NCBI GenBank assembly: GCA_020086605.1
Contig: JACBWW010000023.1
Coordinates: 3,777,825 to 3,841,824 of the forward strand
Origin: Lanius collurio
Lineage: Eukaryota; Chordata; Aves; Passeriformes; Laniidae
DNA: 64,000 nucleotides
Direction: 5' to 3'
In this document: piece by piece, positions 1-14,913 of the stretch
Numbering within the stretch: position 1 is the first letter of the stretch
Layout: each line of letters starts with the position of its first letter
Program-made: the position numbers and the translations under genes
Notes under the pieces: generated by a model
Told to the model about the DNA's origin: nothing
Seen by the model: the letters and a program-made list of their open reading frames with translations, nothing else
Database searches by the model: none

Positions 1-3000
1 TTTTAGTCTCCCCAAAACCAGACCTGATACATGAGTGTCAATTCAGAACTGCTTCTGTGAAGCTCTTGATAAGTTACAATTCAGATTATAACTTAAACCA
101 ATTTATCTCCTAACCTACTCATAACACAATCCAAATACAAACTTGTAGGTCTTCTGCATACAAAACATTCCTGGCATTACAAAGCATCTACCAAGAACTT
201 GTCATCAGTTACATCTAAGCAGCGAGGTGCTTACACATCATGTACTGGGTAAGGCTCCCATAAGAAATACAACGTGTCCAACAGTGAGGATGAGTCCACT
301 AAATACTTGTGCCAATGCAGACTTTACTGGTTCTGAAGTGTAAGAAATAGAGGTTTCATTACCTAGAGATCACAGCTGATCCTATTGAAAAAACCCTCCT
401 CCTGTTCCTTTATGACTTGAGCTTCACAGTGACATTTTTTGCTGTAACACCAATGGTGGTGGTGAACTCCAGTGAGAAGGGACTGAATAAAGGCCTTTGA
501 AGACAATGACAAACATGGTACATACAGCAACAATGCCTGGAAAAAGCTTGTTTTGAATCTTATTCTCCAGAGAAAACCACTAACATAATCACTTAAGGAA
601 ATTCACCCACCCAGCACTTTGCTAATGATACACAGAGTTCAATTTTTCAACTCAAATGTTGTGTAGTGCTGAACCTGGACCTGGCACCACACTAGGGGCT
701 TTAAATCTAGACTGTCAGCCTTATCAGATCACCATGGTCATCTTCAAAAAACAAGGCAGAGTTGTTTGAGTGAACTTACTGTACTCACTGTAAACATAAG
801 TTGAGTGGCATTAATTATATGCCTAACCTTAAGTTATTTATTAATAAAAACCAGATCTCTATTTCTTAAGTTCTGCCCAAAATAAACATGAGGGTGGTGG
901 CACACAGGTTATTCCAGCATTGGCCAGCTTCAGCCAATCTTCTGAAATTTCCTAATAATCTGAATTAAAAACAACAATCAGCACTTCTAGTATTTCTAGG
1001 TCAAAGTTATCTGGGCCTGTTGATTTAAATAGTGTATCCCTATTGAAAGCATTTGGCATTATCCTGGATTACCAGCAGAGTGGGGAGTAACCCACCACAT
1101 GTGTTTTGAAAACACAGATTCCAACTTTTCTCAAAACACTTCCTGAAAACTTGGGCTTTTCCTGCATCATTAACAATTTGCTATCGCCACCTAGGAATGG
1201 GCCCAGCTTATTACAACCTCCTCTGTGACTCCCTCAACACCCTCTGAGCCTCCAGTTACTCAACATCTTCCTCTAAGAAATCCAGCAGTGCTTTAATAAG
1301 GCCTGAATTAGAACTTCCTGAAAGCCCTCCCCACACCTGCATCTGCAAATTCTCCAGACAGTTTAACCTCTGTGCCACTTGTACTCAAGTACTTGCAGAA
1401 ATCCCCGTTGAGACCTGGAAGGCAGAGATGAGGTGATACCCACACGCTCTTAAAAAGGCTGTCCCTGGATAGGGTGTCAGCCTGCACAAGGATGCTCTTC
1501 AACAAGTGAGACAGCAGAAGTACAGGATGTGCACATATCCCACCCTGACTGAACAGTGTTACCACTTCCCAACCATCTTGTAAGCACAGACAGACTGAGC
1601 CAGATGGAGATTCTGTTCACACAGTATTCCTGAAAGAATTTTGTTTCAAATAAATTGCTCAGTCCCCCATTAAGTACATATACACTCATATCATTCACTG
1701 TGTCCTGCAACAAGGAGTTTGACAGAGTAACTGCTAGCAGTGAAAACATGCCTCCTACTATTTGTACTGGATATCCTGTAGTTCTTGCACTGGAGAAGAT
1801 GGCAAATTATGGATTTGGTGTCTCCAGAATACAGGTCAGTATGCAGACCTCTGTAAAATCCCCCACAATTATCCCTTTTCCAGGCTGATGACTCCTAATT
1901 TATTTAGCGTTTTCCTGCTTTTCTGACCATCATCATCTGAACCTTTTCTAGATTTACAGAGTTACTTGTGAGAATGGAGATGAAGGTGCCCCATGGAGAA
2001 GGGAAGCAGGCTGCAGTTGTTCTCTGCACTGTTCCCTAGCCCTCTACAAGTTAATCCCAGCACTTTCCCTGTATTGTCCTTTTTACTACTGACCTGATGT
2101 TTCCATGAAGCCATTGTAATCACTCCAGAATGCATCACTCATCTTGTGACAATGCTCCCTCTGCACAGATTCTCATGAGGCACATCGCCTCAGCTGGCTC
2201 TCACAGTTCCCCCAGCACCTCTCACCACCCTCAATCTCACAATCCTCAGCACTTCCAGCTGTCCATCCCAGGACAGAGAGGTGCAGGCAGCTGCTCCTAA
2301 GAAAACCCTGGGAGAATCCATGCACTGACAGATGGTGACTGGCACTTCATTCCAACAAGGCTGTTTAAAGAACAGCCTGTTTCAGTCTCTTGGTGATAGC
2401 TATGTCCAGAACAATGGACACTAAGCACCTACATGCAATTGTGGCCAAGTCTAAAAATTCTCAAATGCAAGTGTAGATTTCTCTCAAAATTTCAGAAATA
2501 CGGACAAAATTGGAGAATGTGCTTTTTCTTATAAAACAGAGGTCATGGACTCCTGATGGACCATACTCTACAGACTGAAATCAAGTGACCTAGAGTGGCT
2601 ACAGGGTCCAGTTCACAGCTCTCTCCTTCTTTCCTTTCCCTTGCCTATCCTCTCTTCAAAAGAACAAAATCATTTAAATAGGGGAGACAGGCAGAGAACA
2701 GAAAGGATTTGGCAACCTGGCCCATGGCAGTGGTCAAAGCAGAACCTAAACATCATGACCCTTAAGACTGTTCTCACTACAGCTCATCTTGAAGGCAACC
2801 CTTTGAACATGCAAACATAGAATCACAACTACTCTACAGTAGGACCTCAGCAGTTATTGAGCAAAATGAGGCTAAATTTACATCCTTTTGAATTGAACCC
2901 TTCAACATCCAAACCCAAATATACTTATATATCTACTAACAAGATGCAGAATAACTCAGATTGTGCAATCAAAGGACAGGAAGAAAAACAAAAACCATGA

Positions 3001-3648
3001 GTAGGGCTTAGGAGGACATTTTTATATGTTCAGCACCAAACTGAAGTTCTGTTTGGCCTGCTAACAAGAAAAAGTTGATATGTTGACCTTCTTGGCAGAC
3101 TACCTTGATCCCAAAACATAGGGGAAAAAAACAAACAGCAAGTTCCATTGCTGCTGCCTGATAAACAGGTCCAAATTATGCAATGCCAGACATGTGGCAG
3201 AAAAGACTTGAGTTACTTCAGGACACTGTTACAGGATAAACTGATAAACTGATAAACAGTCACTCTTAAGCAAGCACTGGAGTTAGATGTAGTGCACTAC
3301 TACTATCCCTGACTGTTCTACATCAATCCCTGTTCAATCACAGCTTTCCCATTCAATGCCAGCCTTGCATTACTCTTGACTTTTTGGTCAGATCCTGACT
3401 TCTGAGATCAGACTCTGCCTTAGAAAGCAGCAAGTGGGAAGTGGCTCTGTTGAGCTGGGTGACCATTTACGCCTCAGCACCATGGAAATAAAACAGTGAT
3501 TTAGCTCTGCTTCAAGAGCACCAGCAATGAACACAGAACTTCTGGTAGGCTCTGGGCAAAATTGGCATCATGGCTACATCTCACACCTACAAAAACCAGG
3601 ACCCAGATATGCTGCTCAGCCTTGAAAGCATGGAGCATCATATAGAGG

Positions 3649-3776
3649 GTGGATGGATGGGAGGATGGATGGGAGGATGGATGGATGGGAGGATGGGAGG
3701 ATGGATGGATGGATGGATGGATGGATGGATGGATGGATGGATGGATGGATGGATGGATGGATGGATGGATGGATGG
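3649..3776. repeat. (GGAT)n microsatellite
   Basis: About 128 bp of ggat/ggga tetranucleotide units: an interrupted left half (ggatgggaggat pattern) and a pure right half of roughly 18 units. The open frames across it encode repeating Met-Asp-Gly-Trp or His-Pro-Ser-Ile and are repeat artefacts. Probably polymorphic in length. Confidence 0.97.
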
Positions 3777-5216
3777 GCAGGATGCCCTGATGCAGTTACC
3801 AAGGGCAGTAGTTTCACTACACCTTTTCTGGCCTGATGCTTTGCTCACACAGGGTGAAGAAAGCCAAGTGATGACATCCCCCACTGCACTGAGGTTCAAA
3901 CATGTCAAACTTGCCATTGGGCACAGGGGAACAGGGAAGGCAACACCCACAAGGATCTGTACCCACAAGGATCCCCTCTGATGATATGCCAAAGGACTGA
4001 CACGCAAGACTCAGTGATCATGGAAAATATACTTTTCCAGTGAGTCAGACATGTCAAGACTCTTCCTGCTCTGCACTTGCTGGGCTAAAGATGCTGGCAG
4101 ACAGATGAACTTTATCACTGACACATAGACCCTTCCCTGCCCATGAACATTCCAGAGGAGAAACATACTCTACTGCAACTCAGCCCAAGCATTCATCAAA
4201 AATGGGTGTAGAAGCTGCTGCAAAGGACAGGGCCTTGCTGGCCACACATTCAGTGGTAACCTCCCTGCAGTCAGGGAAACCTTGGACATCTGAAGCTGTA
4301 AGGAATGGTGAAGTATGTCTGGGCATACAAAGAGCAGATGGAGTTCCTCAGAAAGAATGTGAAGATTTGTCAATAGGGTTTGTCTGTAGTATCATGAGTG
4401 ATGGGAGAGTTTGAGGGTTATTCTTCAGGACAGACCCCAGTGACTGCTCTACAGTCTTTCCAAATTTTATCTCTACCTGCTTTCTCTTTTTCATATTTTG
4501 GGACACTTTTCACTTTTCTCCTTTCTCTATTCTTGTCCAGTATTTTGCCTGTGGCATTTCTCTTCCCACTCCCCTGGTCAACAATCCTATCTTCCCACAG
4601 CTGCCCATGCCAGGGCAAGTGGTGTGCAAACACTAGGCTGCAAAGGGACAAGAACTTGTGTCAACACACTGAAATAAACCAAACAAAATAATTTTATAAG
4701 ATTTATTGAATCCAAAGTCCAGCAAAAACAGATGTGCAAACTTTGCTTGTGCAGTGCTTGGGGAATGGGATGTGGAGGGTGGAGGCAGCAGCAGAGCCCA
4801 GAGCTGCTGCTGGACCTCATTCCAGTTGGAGGCAGGGCCTTTTCCATGCACTGTGCTGAGCAGGCTGCTATTGCTCAGCCAGCTATGGGTCTTTGGCAGC
4901 AGCAGAGCATGAGGTCAGGGGAGGGGAAGGTATACTCAACAGATGGAATCTGGTGCACAGTGAAGTAAGATGTTGCTTCTGCCCCATCCTGGGCTGAGCA
5001 GGCCCAGGCAGAGACAGAACAACGATGAATATGGGGCAGGAGCCAGTACCACAGGAGAAGTGGAACCACCCTCTGTTGATTACTCCATCGTCCAGTGGAT
5101 TTGGCTCTGCAAGTGGATGTGCCTCTGATGCACATCAGTCCAGAACAGTGAAAAGCCTTTGACCCCAGTAAAAGGAAGGCTGAGCAAGCTCTGGTGCTCC
5201 TATAGCCTCAGAAGCC

Positions 5217-5266
5217 AAATGCCTGCTCATGAGAAGTCTGTAAATGCCTGGCCATGAGAAGCCTGC
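5217..5266. repeat. 25-bp tandem duplication, two copies
   Basis: Two adjacent 25-bp units (5,217-5,241 and 5,242-5,266) share 21 of 25 positions; each contains aaatgcctg and catgagaag. Confidence 0.7.
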
Positions 5267-5686
5267 AACCCCAGGGAAGCATCTGAGGTGCTGCAGCATC
5301 TCAGTCGTAATTCAGTTTTAAAGCATTTATGCCAAGCCTTATGAAGCTGCATACAAATCACATGTTTGGGGGAGAGCAGGGTGGTTGATTTGCTTTTCTT
5401 TATTCAATCATGCTTTAGAATCAAATCAACTACTAGTGCTGCATCACATCTTTCTGTTTCCATAATGAGCCTACAAAAATAGCTGCTCAGTGGCCACAGC
5501 AACCTATGTTACAGATTTGGGGTGGTGGGCCTAGGGGAGGCATGGCCCTGGCATGGAACAACTGTCTAGGTACAGTCACAACACCAACTGCAGGACAGGA
5601 ATAGGACCAGGGAACAGCGTGCTTAAAACATTACAGCATCTCCTTGGCAGAACTTCAAGGGCCTGGACATCTGCCCAGAACATGTC

Positions 5687-5692
<6 letters not shown>

Positions 5693-5719
<27 letters not shown>
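5693..5719. repeat. poly(A) tract, 27 A
   Basis: Uninterrupted A run. No flanking target-site duplication or processed-gene body is obvious next to it. Confidence 0.95.
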
Positions 5720-8700
5720 GACCCTAAAACCCACTTACCCAGGGTCACCAGGATATGAGGAAGCCCTAGCTAGAAACATCCCCAACTTTACTTGCTTGCA
5801 ACAGCTTCTATTTCTTCTACAAGGTGGCAAATTGACTGAATGCAGCAGAAGGCCAAACCCTGCACTACAGGACCAATGCTTGTACAGAGAATAAAACCAC
5901 TTTACCCCAGGGAGCACAAATGTCCCACAGCATGGGCTGGATGGGTTCAGGTCCCATAACCTTTGCAGTATCCCACTGAATCCTGTCCAAGGTCATGGAG
6001 CAGTGCAGCCCAACACCACACACACCCCAGCGAGGCACTGCTGCTCATGGCCTCTCCCTCACCCCAGGTCCCAGCAGATGAAGCAGAGTCAGTCTGGCCC
6101 CTGCAGAGCCCCAGCAGATGATGCTAATCAGAGAGTGCAGGACTCTTGGCAGGCCTGGCCACAGCTTTGGCTCAGAAGATATTCCATGTTTTTCAATCAA
6201 GTACTTGCAACTGTAAAAGAGACAAAACTAAGACCAAATCCTCACAGCAAGACTTATGTGTGGCAAGAATCCAAAGGAGAGGAAAAAAAGAAAAAAAAAG
6301 GAATCACAACATCTCTGTCATATTAGCAGAGCGCAGGAAGGAAAGGACACAGTGACCCAAAAATCAGTATGACTCAAGAGTGTGGGAGATTGGGCAGAAT
6401 GTGAGTGCTAACAAGCATTACCTGATCCACCACGGAGACAACAAGCAGAGTAACACTGTACAATTCAATTTTTCACAATATTGATCTGGCACAGTGATTT
6501 TTAGACCAGATCAGCAAGTCTTAGCATTTGACAACTACTGCATGGTAACTAGCCTTCAAAACAACATCAAACCACAGTCTACATCATATATAGAGTGGCA
6601 CTACCCATTGACTCATAAAGAGAAAAAACAAAATCAGAAGGCTCTGGATGGCTGTAACACAGGCAATACCTTTTGAACAGGAAAGGTCTGTTCCACCAGC
6701 CTCAGAAATTTGTACAGAGTCCATTTCACTATTCCTTAGCATGCACCTCACCACAGAATATAGTCATCAAGATAAAAATCCTACTTCCTTCAATGAATAA
6801 AGATGGCAAGGCCTCCTAACTTACAAGCTTGATGGGTCAATCTTCTGCCAGAGTCACAACATGATCTGGCTTTCCCTCCCCTAGAGAGGTCAAGATGTGC
6901 TACAAGCCATTTGCAGCCCTGTGACGAGCACACCATGGTTAAAATACCTACAGAACAGGTTTCTATCTACAAAGGAAAAGCCTCTCTAGCATGATCATGC
7001 ACTTTTATATACATTATATTCCCTGACACACCACACTGGAGGAGGTGGGAAGTAGATCAGGGGTGCAAAATAATGCAGGACAGGGATGGGGAAAAGGAGT
7101 CAGATGAGGAACTTTTCCATTTATCTATTTAGTGGAAGGGGTAAAGAGCAAGTTACAATCAAAAGCTTGTAACATACATAGGCTTCAAATCTCATCATAC
7201 TAAATAATTCATATGTTCCTTTATGGCCCAACTTTCAACCTTCAACTGATGGCAAGAACATCATTATAAAATATTAAGACACCTCCAGCAAAATCTTGCA
7301 AGGTAATGGGCATTTTACAGAGACACCAAGGCAGGACAGTTCAGTGATTCAGCCAAAAGCAATGTTAGAGTTCACTGTAGAATGCAGGGGGCTCATGTCT
7401 AGCTACTATCAAAAACAATCCCTAAAATGGTATTTAATGAGCTAAGAAAATTATGTTCCACTTATTATTCCACTTATCTAAACACAAGCCCTTATGGAGA
7501 GAGAAGTCTTCCAGAAGAAGCACATCTCATGATGTTAAGAGGCTGCAACAAGGCCTTCTGGATTCTAAACTGAGGTTTCTTAAAAACTCTCCATCAAGGT
7601 GAAGCAACAGGGTTTTCTGAAAGGGCTCATATTTATCCATCAGTACAAACAGCTGCTACCCAGCAGCTTGGGTTGTAGTGAAACTGAGCTTTGTGTTGAT
7701 GTTACCTTTTATCCAAACAGCTCTGATAATAGGTACAGCCACATTAAAGAATTTGTTTTAATCTGAAAAACAAGCACTACTGTGATTATGACTTGAAAGC
7801 TAAATTGCTGTGTCTGAAGTGCCAGTCAACTCTTAGCTGCCACTAAGATACCTGGATTTTCCAAAATCTGTGCTACAGCTGGAGATGTAACCTGTGGCAC
7901 TGGGGAAGGCCAAACCCCACAGTGTAATGCCATCTCTGCTCTGCTTTGGAAACTCTGCTTTCACAAAACCAACACAACCCGCTGCATGACAGAGACCTCC
8001 ATGCAAAGGCAGGAGCTCCAGCATACCCATATCATACCTCTCTGGGAACATGTTGCATGAGAGCAAAGCAGAGGATCCCTAAAAGAGGCCAGCCCAGCTC
8101 TGAAAGAGATACGGCACAGAAATCAGGGCATGGAGACCTGCGGTTCAGCCATAACCCCTGAGTAAGAATCACTTACCCATACTGAGCACTTAATAGCCAG
8201 TGGAAACACTTTCTTTGGTTATTTTCCAAGGCCAGGATTACTGTCTTGAAATACTGATTCATGGTTTTGCTCAGCTTTAATGGCAAAGCACTTTCCCACC
8301 TACTCCAGGGAGTAGAGGCATGGCTGCTGAGAGCTCAGCTGGAGCCTCAATCTGCCTCCTCCAGTCAAACCTGAAGTCTGGGTGCCCAAAGACAGTCTCA
8401 TTCAACAGATCAAAAGAAAGAAAAAAAATGAAAAGAAACCAAACACTTCCCTAAAAACCCACCCAAATGACTGGCAGCAGCTTCTCTGGCTGCACACAGG
8501 ACAATCATCACAACAGATAGCAAACACTGTGAACTGAAGTCAGTTGGAAAAGGAAAAAGGCACAAATTTTTACTTTATACAGTCCTAGTTTTCATATACA
8601 TAAATAAAACATGATATTAATTTTAACCTTAATTCAGAAGGTAATTCATCCCAATTCTGTGGTGCAGGAGCTGGTTTTGTTACTCTTCAGCTCTGAACAC

Positions 8701-11700
8701 ACCTGATAGCATCAGGTCAGAGCTCATCTGAGGACCTGATCGCTCTGGTGTCACCCCTCAGTACCTATCATGAAGGAACCAAGACATTTGTCCAACCCCC
8801 CTGTGCCACACCAGCTCAGCCAGTATCAGCCCTGAGCACAAGGCCCATGTTCCAGAACACATCCACCCAACCAAGCTCAGCTCTGTGCATGATAAGCTCC
8901 TTAGGGGCAACACCCCAAATGTGCAGAGCACGAGAATGTGTGAGGACGGAGCTTGGGCAGCTGCCAGGGTAAAGAATGGCTGATGTGAATCCAGGTTATT
9001 CAAAAAACAACAAAAACTTACCTAAAATATCCATTCACTCGATGTGTAATTTATAACAAACCCATCACCACCATCCTCATACACAAATTCAGTCCACAAC
9101 CTTCCCTGCCATACCACAATGCACCCACAGGGAGTATATACTCAGTTAATTCTTTTCATGACACACCAGCAAGTTTTAACTTTGGATGTCTGTGAAATTT
9201 AGATCTTTCAAATCTGAACTGTGTCAGAAAGCCCATTGATGATTTCTGAAAAATGGAAGAATGTGAAAGAAAGAACTTGCAGTTCTTCTAGAGGACAAAT
9301 ATAGGATGTGAATGAATGCACAGCACATGCAACAAATCTGTTTCAGTATTCAAGCTGGAATTTTCATACAAGTCCAGGTGAGCTCAGCACATAAACTGAA
9401 AAAACTGACTGAAAAAAGAGAAAGCTGACATGGGATGAGAAGATCACTGAGCAGTTCAGTGGAGCTCAGCTGAAGCTGACGGGCAGTGAACAAGTCAAAC
9501 ACAAACTCCAAAGATTCCCACAAAGACTTTTTTTTAATAGAGATCATTTAATTTTGAGAATTCTAAAATTTCAAATGTTAAAAATGTTGTGGTTTTAAAT
9601 TTTAATTTTTTAAAGGTATTCAACTGATCTGCAAAGAGTAGAAGCAGGAAGAAAAAAGATGAGAGTGACTTAAGTAAAGTCAGAGGAAAAATCAGATTCT
9701 TCAACACATGATGCAGCAGGGCAGACATTAAAATACAGACAGAATACATGTACACAGAATTTAGAGTGAAGATGAAAAAAGAAACAACATAATGAGTTCT
9801 GTATGCCTAGGATGAACAAAAATTAAGTGCTCCTCAGATTATTCCCCTATGATGGCATTTTACATACACTGAACACAACATTAATTCCATAGGGGAAAAA
9901 AAATCTTAACACAAAAATATGTGAAAGCTTCAGTTCAAAGGAAATCCTTTTGTTTTATTTCAAGAAGCCCAAATTTCTTATTAATTTCTTTAGTATAACC
10001 TTAATTTTGACTTAAATTTAAAAAAATAAATAAAAGCTATTTTGAAAATAGCAGATGGTACAGTACAGTAAGAGCAGATTCAAGAAAGAAACGAGTTTCA
10101 GCCAGTCTCAGAACACTTTCTCCAGTATGAGGTTTTTAATTTTTTTTTTTCAAATGGGGCTGGATATCATGTATTGCTTAGCCTTGTGTTGTGGACTGAG
10201 TAGTTATTAGTGGCTGGAGTGCACTAACTGTGATTGTGGAGTGCATCTTGCCTTAGAAGAAACAAGGGTAGCACAATCAAAGATGTAAATAAAAGTACAG
10301 GCAGTAGTGACAACCAGGAGATTCACTTACATAAATAAACCCCTTCTCCAAAAATAAGAGACTCATGTCAATAAAGCCAAAGAGCTCTGACTTACAAAGG
10401 CCAGAAATCTCAAATCTGCTGTAACATGTATATTTTCTTGGTAGAGTATGTTTTTTATCTGCCACTGTTCTACATAAAATTATGTACTACAATAATTTTC
10501 ACTCACCCAGGCGAGCTCTTGTGTGGTGAGGAATTTCTCTAAAAATCCATTCTGCACAAATGGATTCAGTAATTCTGGGAGCTGACCCATCACACTGACT
10601 CATTTAGCTCTCTTCTTCCACTGTGCAGTGCTAAAACCTGCCATTTCTAAACATGCTGACGACCTCTTAGGAGGTACAAATTATGCTTTCAGGTAAAAAT
10701 ATAGTTAAGTCAGCAAAAAGGCTACCCAAGTGAAGTTTTAAGAGAAGCTCTCAGCCTAAACAAAAATTCAACCAGCCAAGTCAGCTTCAGCCCAGTATGC
10801 CTGTAAAGATGCCCCTTTGCAAAAATGTCTCCATGACCATGATAACTGTTAATTGAGGTTTTCAACACATATGTCTTTCAATCAAAACTAACCTCCAACC
10901 ACTGTTAGCCACGTGATTCTGGAGAATAAAGCTTCCCAAAGGAGCTGTTTCAACCTGCATTACCTGTGTGATGAAGCAGGCAAGTGGACAGATCCAAGTT
11001 AGTAACAACCCCAGAATCAAGCAGTGCCCCCCACCCATTATTATTAACCCAATTACGTGACCCATTTCACATGCAGCCCCACAAACTGGTTTGATAGGAT
11101 AAATTAGAGGGTACCAGAGGCATAAGCAATTTTGTGGATAGGAACTGGCACAGCCAGCTGAAGGACTCACTGAATGTGTAACACCTGTCTAAGGCTTTGC
11201 TATGACACCCTGTGGAAATCCCATGTGCCATTCTGGACAAGTGTTTTTAAGGATAGTTCTGAAAGAGCTTTGCAGCAGGACAAACACCATAAGGTACTAT
11301 AAGACAGAGCTTCATCAGCTGCATAAATAAATAAACTTAATAGAAATTACTTCTAAAGACAGAAAATCAAGCAGTGTGTCCAAGTTGCTGATGTAACCAA
11401 GAGCTCTGAAAGCAATCACTGTTTGTTTGCCACATACTGTTCATGTATTTAATCCCATACTTCAGGGCTTTTGCTGAGCCCTTCTTTTCCCAGGTAACCA
11501 TGTAGCTTCTTCCCCTCCTGCTTCTGCTGAAGCTTTAAGAACTGTGAAAGCTTGGCAAGGATTTTCCTTTGCCCTTGTTTGCAAGATGGGATAAGAGCCA
11601 CTTCCTGGACTTGCTCTGAATTTTAATGTTTTCTTTTACTATAGAAAGTAAGATACTGGTACTTGTGATACATCCAGTGATTAAATGTTCAGAAAATGTC

Positions 11701-12447
11701 TACAAGAGTTGTCATAAATCAAGAAAACTTGACAAACAGGGAAGGGTGAAGAGCCAGGGAGGTATGATCTGGAGAGAAGACCACAAAGCAGTGATAGATG
11801 TTTTCATGTATAGAGCCACAAAGAGGAAAGAAATTAATTATTTTCCACCTCCACGTGATCCAAGAATAGACTCAGACTGCATGGGATACTCAGCTTTGTC
11901 ATCAGGAAAAGTTTCCAACACAAGGACAGTGTTGGAAGAAGTTGCCAGAAAAATAATGAAAGACTGGTTTAGACACACACCTGTCAGGCAGGACTAATGC
12001 ATAATTGAATTAGCTTCAGATCAGATGATTTGGTGAGGTCTCAGCTTCTATAATTATTACATTTAACACCAGAACTGAGCCCTTTAGCACAGGTCCTTTG
12101 TTTGTCAGTGGAGTCACAGAAGGTGACAAACCAAAGCATAAATTGAAAACTTCCGTAAACACATCTGAAGTAGAAAGATTCCATGCAAATCATAGAAAAC
12201 AAAAGAAAAGAGGAAAAAAAAGAAATAAAAAATAAACCACATCAAAACCAAAGCTGGCTAGAAGGAAAATCTGGACATCTTTAGCCAAACTTCCCACTTG
12301 TAACAGGATTAACTTAAGAGTTACATGAGGCTGCCCAGAGCCTTGTCAAATTGAGGTTTGAAAATCTAAATATAGAGCCCCTGCAGAAACCCATCCACAA
12401 CTCTGATGAGGAATAATATCGTCCCACGAGAATTTTACTTGTGCAGG

Positions 12448-12510
12448 ACCGGGAGCTGGACTCGATCTTTGAGTGCCTTCCAACTTGGGACATTCTATGA
12501 TTTTATGATA
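12448..12510 (+). mobile_element. CR1 LINE 3' end fragment
   Basis: The segment reads like the CR1 terminus (gctggactcgatctttgag, then ccttccaact, then attctatgattttatgat), which is the diagnostic 3' tail with the ATTCTATG octamer. Only the last ~60 bp are recognisable. Confidence 0.75.
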
Positions 12511-13685
12511 CAACACCTATCCAGCCTCTCTTCTCTGGTCGCTCCCAGAGGGCAGCACAGCAGCTTGAAAAACCCTTGGGAACATCCCTAAGGAAGAAAC
12601 GAGTAACTTTTTCCTCTCAAAGAATGGAAGAGGAGGACAGAGTACTCAACAGTCTTACTCCCCTGCTTGCATCTCCTCTGACAGCACGTAAAATAAGCTG
12701 AGAAGAAATAAAGTCCTACCTAAAATGTCAACAGAAACCTATTAGCAGGAAAATTCAAAGGAAAGGATCTTTACACAAAACTAAAATGAAAAGCCCAGTC
12801 CATATGTTGGTTTATGGAAGATGAAGGATTGCTTTCACAGAGGAGGAGAGCAAAGGGAATTCTTAATTCCCAGGGCTCATTTTTATTTTATCTTCCTGTC
12901 TACAAAAATGGGTCCCTCAGAAGGACCTTTCGCAGAACAAAGACTCTGGACAAAGTGTTTCTGGTTTTGCAGACCTGGTTTACAGCACCACGGTCCCAGA
13001 AGAAAAACCCCAACATGGAGCAGATTTCTGTACACTAAATTCTCTTGATTTATCTGGCTGCACACTAATTCAAGTTTATAAAACATTATTGAGTTTGAAA
13101 GCTTGTTCTTTTAACAGAGGGTTTGGAGCAGGCAGATAGTGAATAAATCAAGCAGTATCCTTTTGTTTGAAAAGCAAGCTGGAAAAATTACCCATGTTTC
13201 TGAAAACCAAAGAATGGTGAGTGAAAGCTGGCACTCCCTTCAGCATGTACAATGCTGCATAGCAGGGCAAGTCACTTATTAACCAGAGGGTGTTTAAAGT
13301 CTCTAGAACTGATTGGTCAGATCCTATCTATACTGTTTAAGAAACTGAAGCAGGGCATGCCTAAGGGTGTGGTTTCACAACATTTTAGGCTGAATTAAGA
13401 GCTTGCTGCTACCTTAGAGATTCATCCCTCCTTCCCTCTCTGCCTGGCTCTATGTTCCTGCTGGGTTACCCTCAAAGAGCTCAAATGAAATGTTATTTCT
13501 CAACAGCCTGAAGGACTTGACCAATGCAGAACATCACATGCAGGGGAGAATAATTTCTAGTGTGCAATCACATCCATGTTAAAGACAGGACACTTATCTT
13601 CCTGTTTTATGAAGGTTTGGTAAAACCTGTAGCAAACAACCAATGCATTTTCAGCTGGGCTCAGAAAAAATTACTGCACTGAAGG

Positions 13686-13738
13686 CATCATCATCATCAT
13701 CATCATCATCATCACAATAACAATAATAACAATAACAG
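13686..13738. repeat. (ATC)n and (AATAAC)n microsatellite
   Basis: About ten atc triplets followed by caataa/taac units. Confidence 0.95.
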
Positions 13739-14896
13739 AAGTAGTAGGTGTTATATGCAGGATGCACAGGTAAGAGCATTGCTCCACGAGTCCTGAAGAA
13801 ACCAGCCCAGCAAACCCCAACAAAGCAGAGGCAGGCATGTTCCTGCCTCGCCTGAAAGCTGGCCTGGCCAAGGAGGTGTCAACTGCCAGAGCCAAAGGCT
13901 TGCACCAGGGAAGAAGAGTGGCTGTGCAGATGGGGTGGGGAGGAGGGAAGGGTCAGGTTTCTCTACTTTGATGACACTGAGTAAGATCAGTTCAGCTGCA
14001 ACATGTAATTTCATCCTCAAATACCAAAATGCTGAGCATACACAAAAAAACGTTGTATGTGGGGAAAGAAGTGAGCAGAAATTTCAATAAAAGCCACTGG
14101 CTTAAAGCAGAATGTTTATTAGTAAATGTTCTAAATGTCTCTAAAACAATTTTAAAAAATCAAGATATGTCAGGGTCACAAAAGTTGGTAGTTAATAATA
14201 ATCCCACAATCATGTCAGACCTGCTGACTGAATTTCAAAGCACAGCACAAAGAAACCCCAAGTCGAACATGGATGGGAAACTCTCCAATTAAAAGCAGTC
14301 TCTTCCCAGTGTAGAGGGATAGTTAAGGGAACTCAGCTCATGCTGCTCCAATCACACTTGCAACCTTCAGAGAAAGCTCAGCACTACCCCCACCAGCACC
14401 CAGCTGGGCTGAAGCCAAAATAAATCTGGAATAAAGCACAAATGCCCTGACTTGGAACTGGATATAACCAAAGTGTTTGTCCTTGTGGGGGTAAAAGGAG
14501 TTTGAGACAGAACCCAGCAGCAAGATTGTTCTTTGAATTAGGACTGCCAGGGTGTCAAGGATCCCCAGTGAAAGTGGGAACAAGAAAGAGACCAACTTTG
14601 GCTCCTGCAGCAGGCTCTGGGCTCCCGACCACCACTTGTAGTGGTTACACACTTCCCTGGTAGCACACTGAGTAAAAATCGATCTGTTAAAGCAGAAGTA
14701 ACTAAAAAAGGGTTTAAGGAGACAAACCTGGCAGGGTTTCAGGTCACAAAAAGTTAAAATTACACTTTGACATGAAGCCAAGTCAAGACTCCAAAGTCTG
14801 TCACTCCTTGTGAGCTCTCACTCTGTGCTGTGAAGGACCTGATAACAGTTAAGCCTAGAAATATGTTTCTCACTTCAGTTACTTGAACAATACACT

Positions 14897-14913
14897 AAAA
14901 AAAAAAAAAAAAA
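14897..14913. repeat. poly(A) tract
   Basis: A 17-A run with no recognisable element attached. Confidence 0.9.

Noticed and set aside
3501..4007. Repetitive His-Pro-Ser-Ile / Met-Asp-Gly-Trp proteins
   Set aside because: Direct translations of the GGAT microsatellite.
5693..5719. Poly(A) tract as the tail of a processed pseudogene
   Set aside because: No recognisable gene body upstream and no visible target-site duplication.
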